Positions 35,943 to 44,811 of a stretch of 64,000 nucleotides of DNA are shown one piece after another. This DNA comes from an uncultured Flavobacteriaceae bacterium (GTDB taxonomy: Bacteria > Bacteroidota > Bacteroidia > Flavobacteriales > Flavobacteriaceae), in NCBI GenBank assembly GCA_947489085.1, contig CANLCJ010000008.1:43481-107480 (forward strand). Direction: 5' to 3'. The notes under the pieces were generated by a model that saw only the letters and a list, made by a program, of their open reading frames with translations, was not told where the DNA came from and made no database searches. The translations under genes were made by a program, and so were the position numbers. Each line of letters starts with the position of its first letter. Position 1 is the first letter of the stretch.

Positions 35943-38291
35943 ATGGCAAAAGCAAAGCAAAAAAAGGAAATAGTTCAAGATTTTTCTAAGTATATTAGAT
36001 GGTTTTGGATTCTGTTTTTAGGAGGAGTTTTAAGTATCGTTTTAGTTTTTTTATTAGCATCTTGGGGTGCTTTGGGTGAAATGCCAGACCATACAGTTTT
36101 AGAAAACCCAAAAACAAATTTGGCTACAGAAATTATATCTTCTGATGGCGAAACACTAGGTAAATTTTACTTTAATGACAACAGAACACCAGTAGACTAT
36201 AAAGAATTGCCCAAACACTTAGTAGATGCGTTAATAGCTACAGAAGACGAAAGGTTCGAGACTCATGCAGGAATCGATGCCAGAGGTACATTAAGAGCCA
36301 TTGTAAAGGCAGGTTCTGGCGGTGGTGCCAGCACAATATCGCAACAATTGGCTAAGCAATTATTTCACGGCGAGGGTTCAAGAAACAAAGTATCTAGAAT
36401 TATTCAAAAAGTAAAAGAATGGATTATTGCCATACGTTTAGAGCGCCAATATACCAAAGAAGAAATAATAGCCCAGTACTTTAACATCTACGATTTTGGA
36501 AACAATGCAGATGGTATTAGAAGTGCAGCAGCAATTTACTTCGATAAAGAACCAAAAGAGCTAGAGTTAAAAGAAGCCGCAATGTTGGTAGGTATGTTTA
36601 AAAACTCATCGCTTTACAACCCAAGACGTAACGAAGTAGGCGTAAGAAACAGGAGAAACGTAGTGCTGTATCAAATGTTTAAAAACGATTATTTGAATAA
36701 AGAAAAGAAGGATTCATTACAGAGTACAGCATTAGATTTAAAATACACGCCACAATCCCATCGCGATGGCATGGCGACTTATTTTAGAGGCTATTTGTCT
36801 GGTTTTATGAAACAATGGATAAAAGAAAACCCTAAGCCAGACGGCACCAATTGGAGTCTCTACAACGACGGTTTAACCATTTACACTACTATAGATTCGC
36901 GCATGCAACAGTATGCAGAAAACGCCGTACAACAGCACATGCCAAGATTACAAGCCGAGTTTTTCAATCAAAATACACCAAAGCGCAACCCCACTGCACC
37001 ATTTTTAGAGTTGGATAATAGCGAAATAAAAAGTTTGCTAAAGCGCTCTATGAAGCAATCAGAACGCTGGCGCCACATGAAATACGATTTAAAAAAATCG
37101 AATAAAGAGATAGAAGCCTCTTTTGAAAAACCAGTACCCATGTCTGTTTTTGCGTGGAAAGATGGCAAAGCCAGTGAAATTGACACCATAATGAAACCAG
37201 TGGATTCTATGCGGTATTACAAGTCGTTTTTAAGAACAGGAATGATGTCTATGGACCCGCGTACAGGCCATGTAAAAGCTTGGGTAGGAGGGATGAATTT
37301 TAGGCACTTTCAATACGATATGGTAAAACAAGGAAAACGCCAGGTAGGCTCTACATTTAAACCTTTTGTATATGCAGCGGCTATAGACCAATTGCATTTT
37401 TCGCCCTGCGATGAGTTTCCCGATACCCCTTTTTGTATAGAAGCCAATAAATTTGGAAACCCTGAGGAGTGGTGTCCTAAAAATTCAAGTAACGATTACG
37501 GAGGCAATCGTACGTTAAGAAATGCATTGGCTAATTCGGTAAACACCATAACAGCACGTTTAATAGACAAGGTAGGCCCAGAAACAGTATCTAATTTAGT
37601 CGAAAAATTAGGTGTAGAATCTAACATACCCCCTGTACCTTCTATCGCGCTAGGAACACCAGATATTAGCGTATACGAAATGGTTGGTGCTTACGGAGCT
37701 TTTGCAAACAAAGGCGTATATACTAAGCCAGTTATGGTAACCAGTATAGAAGATAAAAATGGTACAGTACTATATCAATTTAAACCAGAAACGCGAGATG
37801 TATTAAGTGAAGAAGCGGCGTATGTTACAACCAAACTTATGGAAGGTGTAACACAAGAAGGTTCTGGAGCGCGATTAAGAACAAAGGGCGCAGACTCTTA
37901 CAGAATAGATTATAGAGAAATTGTAACAGGATACCCTTACGAATTTAAAAACCCTATAGCAGGAAAAACAGGAACCACACAAAACCAAAGTGACGGTTGG
38001 TTTATGGGTATGGTGCCCAACTTGGTTACAGGCGTTTGGGTAGGAGGTGAAGATAGAGCAGTACACTTTGCCAGTGTTAAATATGGGCAAGGTGCAGCGA
38101 TGGCATTACCTATTTGGGGCATTTATATGAAAAGTTGCTATGCCGATAAAACATTAAACATATCTAAAGAAGCGTTCGATAAACCTTCGAGTTTATCCAT
38201 AAGTGTCGATTGCTCTGATGCCGATGGTAAAACGGTTACAGAAGACGCCGATGCTATTGAAAACGATATGCCAGATGAACTAGCGTTTTAA
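35943..38291 (+). CDS. Class A penicillin-binding protein (PBP1A-like), copy 2
   Basis: A tandem paralogue of the preceding gene with the same architecture: membrane helix (~21-41), GT51 (ATEDERFETHAGID, GGGASTISQQLAKQLF) and transpeptidase (STFK, NSVNTITARL, AGKTGTTQNQSDGW). All catalytic motifs are intact, so both copies should be active. It has an acidic C-terminal tail (VDCSDADGKTVTEDADAIE) absent from copy 1, and small insertions such as DSYRIDYRE near residue 655. It converges on acsA-like aacS, with the stops 10 bp apart. Confidence 0.93.
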   Translation: MAKAKQKKEIVQDFSKYIRWFWILFLGGVLSIVLVFLLASWGALGEMPDHTVLENPKTNLATEIISSDGETLGKFYFNDNRTPVDYKELPKHLVDALIATEDERFETHAGIDARGTLRAIVKAGSGGGASTISQQLAKQLFHGEGSRNKVSRIIQKVKEWIIAIRLERQYTKEEIIAQYFNIYDFGNNADGIRSAAAIYFDKEPKELELKEAAMLVGMFKNSSLYNPRRNEVGVRNRRNVVLYQMFKNDYLNKEKKDSLQSTALDLKYTPQSHRDGMATYFRGYLSGFMKQWIKENPKPDGTNWSLYNDGLTIYTTIDSRMQQYAENAVQQHMPRLQAEFFNQNTPKRNPTAPFLELDNSEIKSLLKRSMKQSERWRHMKYDLKKSNKEIEASFEKPVPMSVFAWKDGKASEIDTIMKPVDSMRYYKSFLRTGMMSMDPRTGHVKAWVGGMNFRHFQYDMVKQGKRQVGSTFKPFVYAAAIDQLHFSPCDEFPDTPFCIEANKFGNPEEWCPKNSSNDYGGNRTLRNALANSVNTITARLIDKVGPETVSNLVEKLGVESNIPPVPSIALGTPDISVYEMVGAYGAFANKGVYTKPVMVTSIEDKNGTVLYQFKPETRDVLSEEAAYVTTKLMEGVTQEGSGARLRTKGADSYRIDYREIVTGYPYEFKNPIAGKTGTTQNQSDGWFMGMVPNLVTGVWVGGEDRAVHFASVKYGQGAAMALPIWGIYMKSCYADKTLNISKEAFDKPSSLSISVDCSDADGKTVTEDADAIENDMPDELAF

Positions 38292-38301
38292 AAAAATACA
38301 A

Positions 38302-40260
38302 TTAAATATGTTTTGCAAAATCAATAAAGAATTGAACCGATTCAGGATTACGCATAGCATCTAGATTTATAGCACTTTCTAAGGGCATTCTAAGCAGTAT
38401 TTTTTTTACTGGCGCTTCCATTTTTTTACCGCTAATAGTATATGGAATGTCTTTTACCTCGAAGATTGCATCTGGAACGTGTCTTGGAGAGTAGTCGTTT
38501 TTAAGCTGAGTGTTTATTTTTGCTTTTAGCGCATCATCAAGAATAATATTGGGCTTCAATTTAATAAATAAAGGCATGTAGTGTTTGCCTTCATCTAACT
38601 CTAAATTTACAATTAAAGCATCTTCTACAGCTTCAATTTTATGAACTGCGTTGTAAATTTCACTAGTACCTATCCTAATGCCATGTCTGTTTAAGGTGGC
38701 ATCAGAGCGTCCAAAAATAGTAATACCGCCTGTACTGCTATTTATTTTTATAAAATCACCATGGCGCCATTTTCCAGAGTACACTTCAAAATAGCTAGAC
38801 AAATAGCGCTTATTGTCAGGATCGTTCCAAAAGTAAATTGGCATGGAAGGCATTGGCTTGTCTATAACCATTTCTCCTAATTCATTATAAACAGTTTCGC
38901 CATGAGTATTATAAGCATACAAGGAAACACCTAAAGCTCGGCATTGTAGCTCTCCAGCATGCACAGGCTTAAATGCTGTACCTCCAACAAAAGCGGTACA
39001 CACGTCTGTTCCGCCAGCCATAGAGCAAAGCCAAACGTCTTCTTTTATACTGTTATAAACGTATTTAAAGGCCGTTGCTGGTAAAGGCGCTCCGGTGGCA
39101 CTAATAGAGCGTAATGCAGAAAAAGTATATTTTGTTTTAGGGGTGTTATTTTTTTTCATGTGCGCCACAAGATATGGTGCACTGGTGCCAAAATGCGCTA
39201 CGTTTAAACGCTCACTTAAAGCCCAGAGTGTATCAAACTTTGGGTATGTAGGGGCACCATCGTAAAGCACAATTACAGCACCCATTAACAAGGCAGATTG
39301 TAAAAAGTTCCACATCATCCAACCAGTTGTGGTAAACCAAAAATAACGCTCACCCGCTTTTACGTCGTTATGAAACGCCATGTATTTATAATGTTCTAAT
39401 AAAATACCGCCATGCGATTGTACTATAGCTTTTGGCTGGCCTGTAGTTCCAGAAGAGTACAAGACCCAAATAGGGTGATTAAAGTCTACAGGTTGAAACT
39501 TTAAAATAGAACTTGTATTAGAAAAAATACCGTTAATATCTGTAAAATTAAAAGGAAGGTCTTTAGGTATGAGCTTGTTTAAGTAGGGCACTAAAATAGT
39601 CTCTTTTAAAGAAGACAACTGTTTTACGATGGCAGTTACCGTTTCAATTTTGTCGTAAGGTTTTCCATTATAAGTATACCCATCTACGGCTATAAGAACC
39701 TTAGGTTTTATTTGGGCAAACCTGCTTACAACACTCTCTGTACCAAAATCGGGGGATGTGCTCGACCATATTGCGCCAATGGCGTTAGTAGCTAAAAAGG
39801 CTATGGTTGCTTCTGGTGTGTTGGGTAAAAAAGCAGCAACACAATCGCCTTGAGTAACTCCAACAGATTTTAAATAATCTGCCATGGCTGCTACTCTTAG
39901 CTTTAACTGCTTCCATGAAGTTTTTGTAGCAACACCAAGTTCATTATTAAAATATATTGCGGTAGCATTAGCATTGTAGTGTTTAAATATATGTTCCGCG
40001 TAATTTAGTGTGGCACCTTCAAACCATCTGCAATTAGGCATATTTTGTGTGGATAAAACATTGTGATATGGGGTATGGGCAGTTATTTTAAAATAATGCC
40101 AAATGCTTTCCCAAAATGCCTCTATATGGGTTACAGACCATTGCCACAATGTATCGTAATCTTCAAACCGCAGATTATGCGTCTCGTCAAGCCATTTTAT
40201 ATAGGCATTAAGTTGACTTTTAGTTTTAAATGAATCTGATGGTTTCCAAAGAGGTGTCAT
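38302..40260 (-). CDS. Acetoacetyl-CoA synthetase
   Basis: An ANL-superfamily ligase activating acetoacetate with CoA and ATP. It has the N-terminal ACAS_N region, the AMP motif VLYSSGTTGQPKAIVQSHGG (~275-295), GRSDATLNRHGIRIGTSEIYN (hinge; shown here as GRSDATLNRHG and IRIGTSEIYN) and the C-terminal Lys in YTISGKKMEAPVKKI. The 652 aa and the sequence of the pocket region (CSMAGGTDVCTAF) fit acetoacetate-CoA ligase rather than acetyl-CoA synthetase. The start is ATG 40260; the longer frame to 40302 is unlikely, because a -7 element at 40300-40307 puts the transcript start inside it. Confidence 0.9.
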   Translation of the reverse strand: MTPLWKPSDSFKTKSQLNAYIKWLDETHNLRFEDYDTLWQWSVTHIEAFWESIWHYFKITAHTPYHNVLSTQNMPNCRWFEGATLNYAEHIFKHYNANATAIYFNNELGVATKTSWKQLKLRVAAMADYLKSVGVTQGDCVAAFLPNTPEATIAFLATNAIGAIWSSTSPDFGTESVVSRFAQIKPKVLIAVDGYTYNGKPYDKIETVTAIVKQLSSLKETILVPYLNKLIPKDLPFNFTDINGIFSNTSSILKFQPVDFNHPIWVLYSSGTTGQPKAIVQSHGGILLEHYKYMAFHNDVKAGERYFWFTTTGWMMWNFLQSALLMGAVIVLYDGAPTYPKFDTLWALSERLNVAHFGTSAPYLVAHMKKNNTPKTKYTFSALRSISATGAPLPATAFKYVYNSIKEDVWLCSMAGGTDVCTAFVGGTAFKPVHAGELQCRALGVSLYAYNTHGETVYNELGEMVIDKPMPSMPIYFWNDPDNKRYLSSYFEVYSGKWRHGDFIKINSSTGGITIFGRSDATLNRHGIRIGTSEIYNAVHKIEAVEDALIVNLELDEGKHYMPLFIKLKPNIILDDALKAKINTQLKNDYSPRHVPDAIFEVKDIPYTISGKKMEAPVKKILLRMPLESAINLDAMRNPESVQFFIDFAKHI

Positions 40261-40299
40261 AACTATAAATTTAATCGTGATGGCAGTGGTGGTTATGTC

Positions 40300-40307
40300 C
40301 AAATATA
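40300..40307 (-). promoter_or_regulatory. -7 element for the acetoacetyl-CoA synthetase gene
   Basis: On the minus strand TATATTTG matches TAnnTTTG, 39 nt before the ATG at 40260. Confidence 0.55.
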
Positions 40308-40489
40308 CAGATTATATTTTCGCTTACTCTAGCAATTTTTAGAGTGAAATCGCAGACAATTTTTCTAAATTATATCTTAAATGTTAAAAAAAAGTGTATT
40401 TCATCGAATTAATATGTTTTTTATCTATTATTTCGATAAAAAAGTAGATATTTACAAAACCAAATCAACCGTATAATTATAAAAGATTT

Positions 40490-40507
40490 CCCCAAATCTA
40501 CCATGAA
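40490..40507 (+). repeat. 18-bp element CCCCAAATCTACCATGAA, copy 1
   Basis: The same 18 bases recur at 42646-42663 in the same orientation, and both are followed after a few bases by CTTATGTTA. Copy 1 lies 15 nt before the small ORF at 40523. On the opposite strand the element contains TAGATTTG, which fits a -7 element, but no gene there needs it. Function unknown. Confidence 0.5.
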
Positions 40508-40522
40508 TTAAATCTATAGCTT

Positions 40523-40645
40523 ATGTTACCAAATTTACCTGAACAACCTACAAAAAACCAAAGTAAACTTAGAGAAACTGTAGATGAAAATTTAAAATTT
40601 TTTAAAGGTTTACTTTACCTTACTAAAAAGGTGTTTATGTTATAA
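40523..40645 (+). CDS. Possible 40-aa small protein with its own terminator
   Basis: The ORF starts ATG-TTA-CCA and encodes 40 residues: a polar Pro/Gln/Lys N-terminus (MLPNLPEQPTKNQSKL), then a Lys/Leu/Phe-rich C-terminus (FFKGLLYLTKKVFML). It is shorter than usual annotation limits. A rightward hairpin terminator 27 nt after the stop and the conserved 18-bp element in front suggest a real small transcription unit. Whether the peptide or only the RNA matters cannot be told. Confidence 0.35.
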   Translation: MLPNLPEQPTKNQSKLRETVDENLKFFKGLLYLTKKVFML

Positions 40646-40671
40646 ACTTAAGCCCCATTACAACAATTAAG

Positions 40672-40728
40672 AGCTTGTTTCAGACTTTAATAGTTAGGTT
40701 ATTAATTCTGAAATGAGCTTATTTTTTT
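40672..40728 (+). terminator. Terminator of the small 40.5-kb unit
   Basis: AGCTTGTTTCAGA (40672-40684) pairs with TCTGAAATGAGCT (40707-40719), 13 pairs including two G-T, with a 22-nt loop, followed by TATTTTTTT. Only a rightward transcript would use it. Confidence 0.6.
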
Positions 40729-40766
40729 AGTGCTTCTCTTTACTTTATTAAAAAGATAAAATACAC

Positions 40767-42455
40767 TTAAATTCCTTTAGGTATAGCAGCAATCAAACGT
40801 TTGGTATATGCTTTTTGCGGATTTGAATATATGTTATCAGCGTCGTCTAGCTCTTCTATTTTTCCCTTATTCATTACAAGTAGTTGGTCTGCCATATATT
40901 TTACAACAGCCAGATCGTGAGAAATAAAGATATAAGTAAAACCAAAGTCTTTCTTTAGTGTGTTGAGTAAATTAAGTACTTGTGCTTGAACGGAAATATC
41001 GAGTGCAGAAACAGATTCGTCGCAAACAATTAATTTAGGTTGTAGCGCAATGGTTCTTGCAATACCGATACGTTGGCGTTGCCCACCAGAAAACTCATGT
41101 GGATAGCGGTAAAAATGGGCTTCTGTAAGTCCTACACGCTCTAATAGCTCCACGACTTTGGTCTTGCGTTCTGCGGTTGAAGCATATAACTTGTGCACTT
41201 CCATAGGTTCCATAATAGCTTTGCCAACAGGTAGTCTTGGGTTTAATGATGCAAACGGATCTTGAAATATTATTTGAATGTCTTTTCGAAGGTGTGTAAT
41301 GGACTTTCCAGGTAGTTTTGTTATATCCTTACCCTTATATAATATTACGCCAGATGTGGCTTTATCTAGTTGTAGTATGGCATTGCCTAGAGTAGACTTT
41401 CCGCATCCAGACTCTCCTACAAGACCCAAAGTTTCACCTTCGTATAATTTAAAGCTTACACCGTTAACTGCTTTAAAAGATTCTGGTTTGCCCCACCAAC
41501 CTGTTTTAGATATATATGTTTTCTCTACATCTATAACTTCTAAAAGGGGTGGTGTACTATAAAGTTTAGCATGCCTAGTGTTGCGTTCTGTTTTAGTGAT
41601 TATTTCAGTTTTTACCTCTCCTGCTAAAAAATCTTTTATCGTGGGTAAGGTTTTAAGGCGTTGTTTTAGTGTAGGTCTGGAATTAATAAGAGCTCGTGTG
41701 TAATTGTGTTGAGGTGCATTAAAAATGCGATTTATATTACCTTGTTCTACAATTTTACCCTTAAACATAACTACGACATGGTCTGCAATTTCAGAAATTA
41801 GAGCCAAATCATGCGTTATAAAAATAATGCTCATTTTGGTGTCTTCCTGTATTGTTTTAAGAAGTTCTATAATTTCTTTTTGTACAGTAACATCTAAAGC
41901 TGTTGTGGGCTCGTCTGCTATTAGAACATCTGGTTTACAGGCTATGGCCATAGCTATCATAACACGCTGTTTTTGGCCTCCTGAAATTTCATGAGGATAG
42001 CTTTTATATACCCGTTCTATATCTGGTAATTTTACCTTAGCAAATAGAGATAACGTTTCTGCCTTAGCATTGCTTTTAGAGAGAGTTGTGTGTTGTCGTA
42101 ATATTTCCTCAACTTGTATTCCACAACGCATCGAGGGGTTTAAAGAACTCATGGGTTCTTGAAAAATCATAGCGATTTTTTTGCCTCTTATAGTTTGAAA
42201 TGCTTTTGATGTGTAATGCGTAATAGCTTCTCCTTTATAATGAATGCTACCTGAGCTTATTTTTGAAATCCCCTCAGGAAGTAAACCTAATAGAGCTAGA
42301 GACGAAACAGATTTACCAGATCCAGACTCGCCAACAATACCTAAAATTTCATTTTGGTGCAGTTTATACGAGATATTATGTATCACTGTAGTGTTACCAA
42401 AAGCAATGGATAATTTGTTAACAGTTAAAATGGGTGGAGTGTCTTGCATTTGCAT
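40767..42455 (-). CDS. Fused double-ATPase ABC protein, dipeptide/oligopeptide type (YejF/GsiA-like)
   Basis: Two complete nucleotide-binding domains in one chain of 562 aa. Domain 1 (~10-255) has Walker A GESGSGKS, signature ISGGQKQRV and Walker B VLIADEPT. Domain 2 (~300-555) has GESGCGKS, FSGGQRQRI and LIVCDESV, where the usual DEPV is changed to DESV. Such DppD-DppF fusions energise importers of peptides, microcin C or glutathione. No permease or binding protein lies next to it, so partners are encoded elsewhere or it acts alone. The gene is isolated between two gaps. Confidence 0.88.
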   Translation of the reverse strand: MQMQDTPPILTVNKLSIAFGNTTVIHNISYKLHQNEILGIVGESGSGKSVSSLALLGLLPEGISKISSGSIHYKGEAITHYTSKAFQTIRGKKIAMIFQEPMSSLNPSMRCGIQVEEILRQHTTLSKSNAKAETLSLFAKVKLPDIERVYKSYPHEISGGQKQRVMIAMAIACKPDVLIADEPTTALDVTVQKEIIELLKTIQEDTKMSIIFITHDLALISEIADHVVVMFKGKIVEQGNINRIFNAPQHNYTRALINSRPTLKQRLKTLPTIKDFLAGEVKTEIITKTERNTRHAKLYSTPPLLEVIDVEKTYISKTGWWGKPESFKAVNGVSFKLYEGETLGLVGESGCGKSTLGNAILQLDKATSGVILYKGKDITKLPGKSITHLRKDIQIIFQDPFASLNPRLPVGKAIMEPMEVHKLYASTAERKTKVVELLERVGLTEAHFYRYPHEFSGGQRQRIGIARTIALQPKLIVCDESVSALDISVQAQVLNLLNTLKKDFGFTYIFISHDLAVVKYMADQLLVMNKGKIEELDDADNIYSNPQKAYTKRLIAAIPKGI

Positions 42456-42612
42456 CTAAACTTCTTAAGCCAATTCTTTATAGCGTTTTAAACGCTTTAC
42501 AAGCTGGTACAACTCAAAGGTACTAAAAATTATTTGCGAGATTGCTTAATTTATAAGCTGGTAAAAGGAAAAGTAACGGCTAGGCTAAAGTGATTTTTTC
42601 ATTTTAGTGTAT

Positions 42613-42644
42613 AAAAAAAGGCGAACAAGAGTTCACCTTTTTTT
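42613..42644. terminator. Hairpin terminator after the purF-like gene
   Basis: Seven A, then GGCGAAC and GTTCACC around the loop AAGA, then seven T: a 14-position stem with one C-A mismatch, usable from either strand. For the leftward purF-like gene it lies 155 nt after the stop. Confidence 0.65.
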
Positions 42645-42645
42645 G

Positions 42646-42663
42646 CCCCAAATCTACCATGAA
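42646..42663 (+). repeat. 18-bp element CCCCAAATCTACCATGAA, copy 2
   Basis: Identical to 40490-40507 and directly adjacent to the terminator hairpin. The two copies are in direct orientation and flank the whole ABC gene. ACCAT-AAC at the end of this copy can pair with GTTATGGT at 42678-42685, forming a hairpin that copy 1 does not keep. Confidence 0.5.
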
Positions 42664-42798
42664 CTTAACCTACTTATGTTATGGTGAGATAAATTTATAT
42701 GTATTATCTCTAACAAATGCATTTATTAGATGTAATGCTAATTTCTTGGGTAAAATGCACTATTTCGGATTTTTTTAAACTAATAGACTGACTTTTAC

Positions 42799-44697
42799 TT
42801 AGTAAGCGCGCTCTTTATTACCCTCGAAAAAATTAATAAAAGCTCTATTTACTACACGATTTCCTCCATTGGTGGGGTAATTTCCAGTAAAATACCAGTC
42901 GCCTAAATTATCTGGACATGCTTTGTGTAAATTTTCTACAGGTTGAAATAAAATTTTAACCTCGGCTTTTATTGTTTCATCGCTTAAAAGTTCAGAAATT
43001 TTTAAAGAAATCTCGTCGTCTGTAAAAGGATCGTATATCTCTTTTACAAAGTTCTGTACCTCCTTATCGGCTAAATTCTCTTGTGCTTTACATTTAGTGT
43101 AAACGTCTTTAACAATATGGTATTTATCTGTGTCCTTAAGCAATGCAAGCGCAGCTCTAAAGGCTATAAGGTCTTCCAGCCTTGCCATATCTATACCGTA
43201 ACAATCGGGATATCGTATTTGTGGTGCAGAAGAGACTACAACAATACGTTTAGGCTTAAGGCGGTCTAACATTTTTAAAATACTTTTCTTTAATGTTGTA
43301 CCACGCACAATACTGTCATCTATAATTACCAAATTATCATCTGGTTTTATAACACCATAAGTAATATCGTAAACGTGCGCTACGAGATCGTCTCTACTAC
43401 TATCTTCTGTAATAAAGGTTCTTAGCTTTACATCTTTTATAGCTATTTTTTCTACGCGTATACGTTCAGATAAAATATCGGTAACATCTGCGGCAGAAAT
43501 ATTGCGTTGTCCATCTAGGATGGTACTCGTTTTCTTCTTGTTAAGCTCAGATTCTGCGGTTTCAATCATACCAAAAAAGGATGTTTCTGCCGTGTTAGGA
43601 ATGTATGAGAAAACAGAGTTTTTCAAATCACCTTGTATAGCCTCCATAACTTTAGGCATAAGTAATTTTCCTAGCATTTTACGTTCTTGGTAAATTTCGG
43701 CATCACTTCCTCTGGAGAAATAAATACGCTCAAAAGAACAGGCTTTACGCTCTAAAGGTTCGAGTATTTTTTTAATGGAATACTCTCCAGATTTTTTCGT
43801 TATAATAGCGTGCCCAGGATCTAACTCTTTTACATCCTCGAAATCTACATTAAATACAGTTTGAATTACTGGCCTTTCTGAAGCTATAACAACAACTTCA
43901 TCATCAGAATAATAATAACATGGTCTTATACCCGCTGGGTCTCTTAATACAAAAGCGTCTCCGTGCCCTATAAGTCCAGCCATGGCATAACCACCATCCC
44001 AGTTTTTTGCGGCACGCTTAAGTATTTTACCAACTTTAAGACGTTCTGCAATTAATGGTGAAGCTTCTTGTTTATTGTATCCTTCTTTTTTTAAGTCTCT
44101 ATAAATTTTGCTTACAGCATCATCTAAAAAGTGACCTATTTTCTCCATTATAGTAATGGTGTCTGTATATTCTTTAGGGTGCTGCCCTAGTTGGATAAGA
44201 TTTTGAAATAGCTCTTTAACATTAGTCATGTTAAAGTTACCTGCCATAATCAAATTTCTATGCATCCAGTTGTTTTGTCTTAAAAAGGGATGTACACTCT
44301 CCACACTATTTTTACCAAATGTACCATAGCGTACGTGCCCTAATAATACTTCACCTATATATGGAATGTGCTTTTTTTGTAAGCTAACATCGTCGTTATA
44401 CTCTGGGTGTGCCTCAAACTCCTTATTGATACGCTCGTTAATTTGCCCAAAAATATCTTGTATAGGTTGCTGTGCGGTAGATCTTACTCTGCTTATGTAG
44501 CGCTCGCCAGGTTTTGTGTTTAATTTTATGCTTGCAAAACCAGCACCATCTTGTCCACGATTGTGTTGTTTTTCCATCATAAGGTACATTTTATTTACTC
44601 CATAAAATGCAGTACCATATTTTTTCTTATAATACTCTAGCGGTTTTAATAACCTAATTAATGCAATTCCACATTCGTGTTTAATAGCGTCACTCAT
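42799..44697 (-). CDS. purF: Amidophosphoribosyltransferase family protein (PurF-like)
   Basis: An N-terminal-nucleophile glutamine amidotransferase domain (Cys9 in KHECGIALI, then NRGQDGAGFASI, GHVRYGTFG) joined to a phosphoribosyltransferase domain with the PRPP motif LVIIDDSIVRGTT (~residues 415-427). This is the architecture that makes phosphoribosylamine, the first step of purine synthesis. At 632 aa it is longer than classical PurF (about 500), with a C-terminal extension. It may be the long Bacteroidota paralogue rather than the only PurF. It is downstream of the PfkB kinase, with a terminator between them. Confidence 0.85.
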   Translation of the reverse strand: MSDAIKHECGIALIRLLKPLEYYKKKYGTAFYGVNKMYLMMEKQHNRGQDGAGFASIKLNTKPGERYISRVRSTAQQPIQDIFGQINERINKEFEAHPEYNDDVSLQKKHIPYIGEVLLGHVRYGTFGKNSVESVHPFLRQNNWMHRNLIMAGNFNMTNVKELFQNLIQLGQHPKEYTDTITIMEKIGHFLDDAVSKIYRDLKKEGYNKQEASPLIAERLKVGKILKRAAKNWDGGYAMAGLIGHGDAFVLRDPAGIRPCYYYSDDEVVVIASERPVIQTVFNVDFEDVKELDPGHAIITKKSGEYSIKKILEPLERKACSFERIYFSRGSDAEIYQERKMLGKLLMPKVMEAIQGDLKNSVFSYIPNTAETSFFGMIETAESELNKKKTSTILDGQRNISAADVTDILSERIRVEKIAIKDVKLRTFITEDSSRDDLVAHVYDITYGVIKPDDNLVIIDDSIVRGTTLKKSILKMLDRLKPKRIVVVSSAPQIRYPDCYGIDMARLEDLIAFRAALALLKDTDKYHIVKDVYTKCKAQENLADKEVQNFVKEIYDPFTDDEISLKISELLSDETIKAEVKILFQPVENLHKACPDNLGDWYFTGNYPTNGGNRVVNRAFINFFEGNKERAY

Positions 44698-44781
44698 TGT
44701 AATGTAAGTTTTGTTTGGTTTGCTGCTTTCGCAGAGGTAACAAATGTACTATCTAAACCATGGTTGATTTAAGATGTTTAT

Positions 44782-44807
44782 AAAAAACGCACTCTTTTAG
44801 AGTGCGT
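44782..44807 (-). terminator. Terminator after the PfkB kinase gene
   Basis: A 9-bp stem ACGCACTCT/AGAGTGCGT (44787-44795 and 44799-44807) with a 3-nt loop; on the minus strand it is followed by six T. It begins 5 bp past the kinase stop. Confidence 0.8.
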
Positions 44808-44811
44808 GCTG

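Larger units (their letters stand above)
42456..42798. other. Gap between purF-like and ABC genes
   Basis: It holds a hairpin terminator (42613-42644), the second copy of the 18-bp element and no supported gene. A 39-codon frame at 42659-42778 begins at the ATG inside the element, but the first copy has a stop there, so I do not call it. Confidence 0.4.

Noticed and set aside
40490..40507. TAGATTTG on the minus strand as promoter for the acetoacetyl-CoA synthetase gene
   Set aside because: It is about 230 nt from the start, and a better placed TATATTTG exists at 40300-40307.
42659..42778. 39-codon ORF beginning at the ATG of the 18-bp element, copy 2
   Set aside because: In copy 1 the same ATG is followed by a stop after one codon, so the ATG is not conserved as a start, and the peptide composition looks random.
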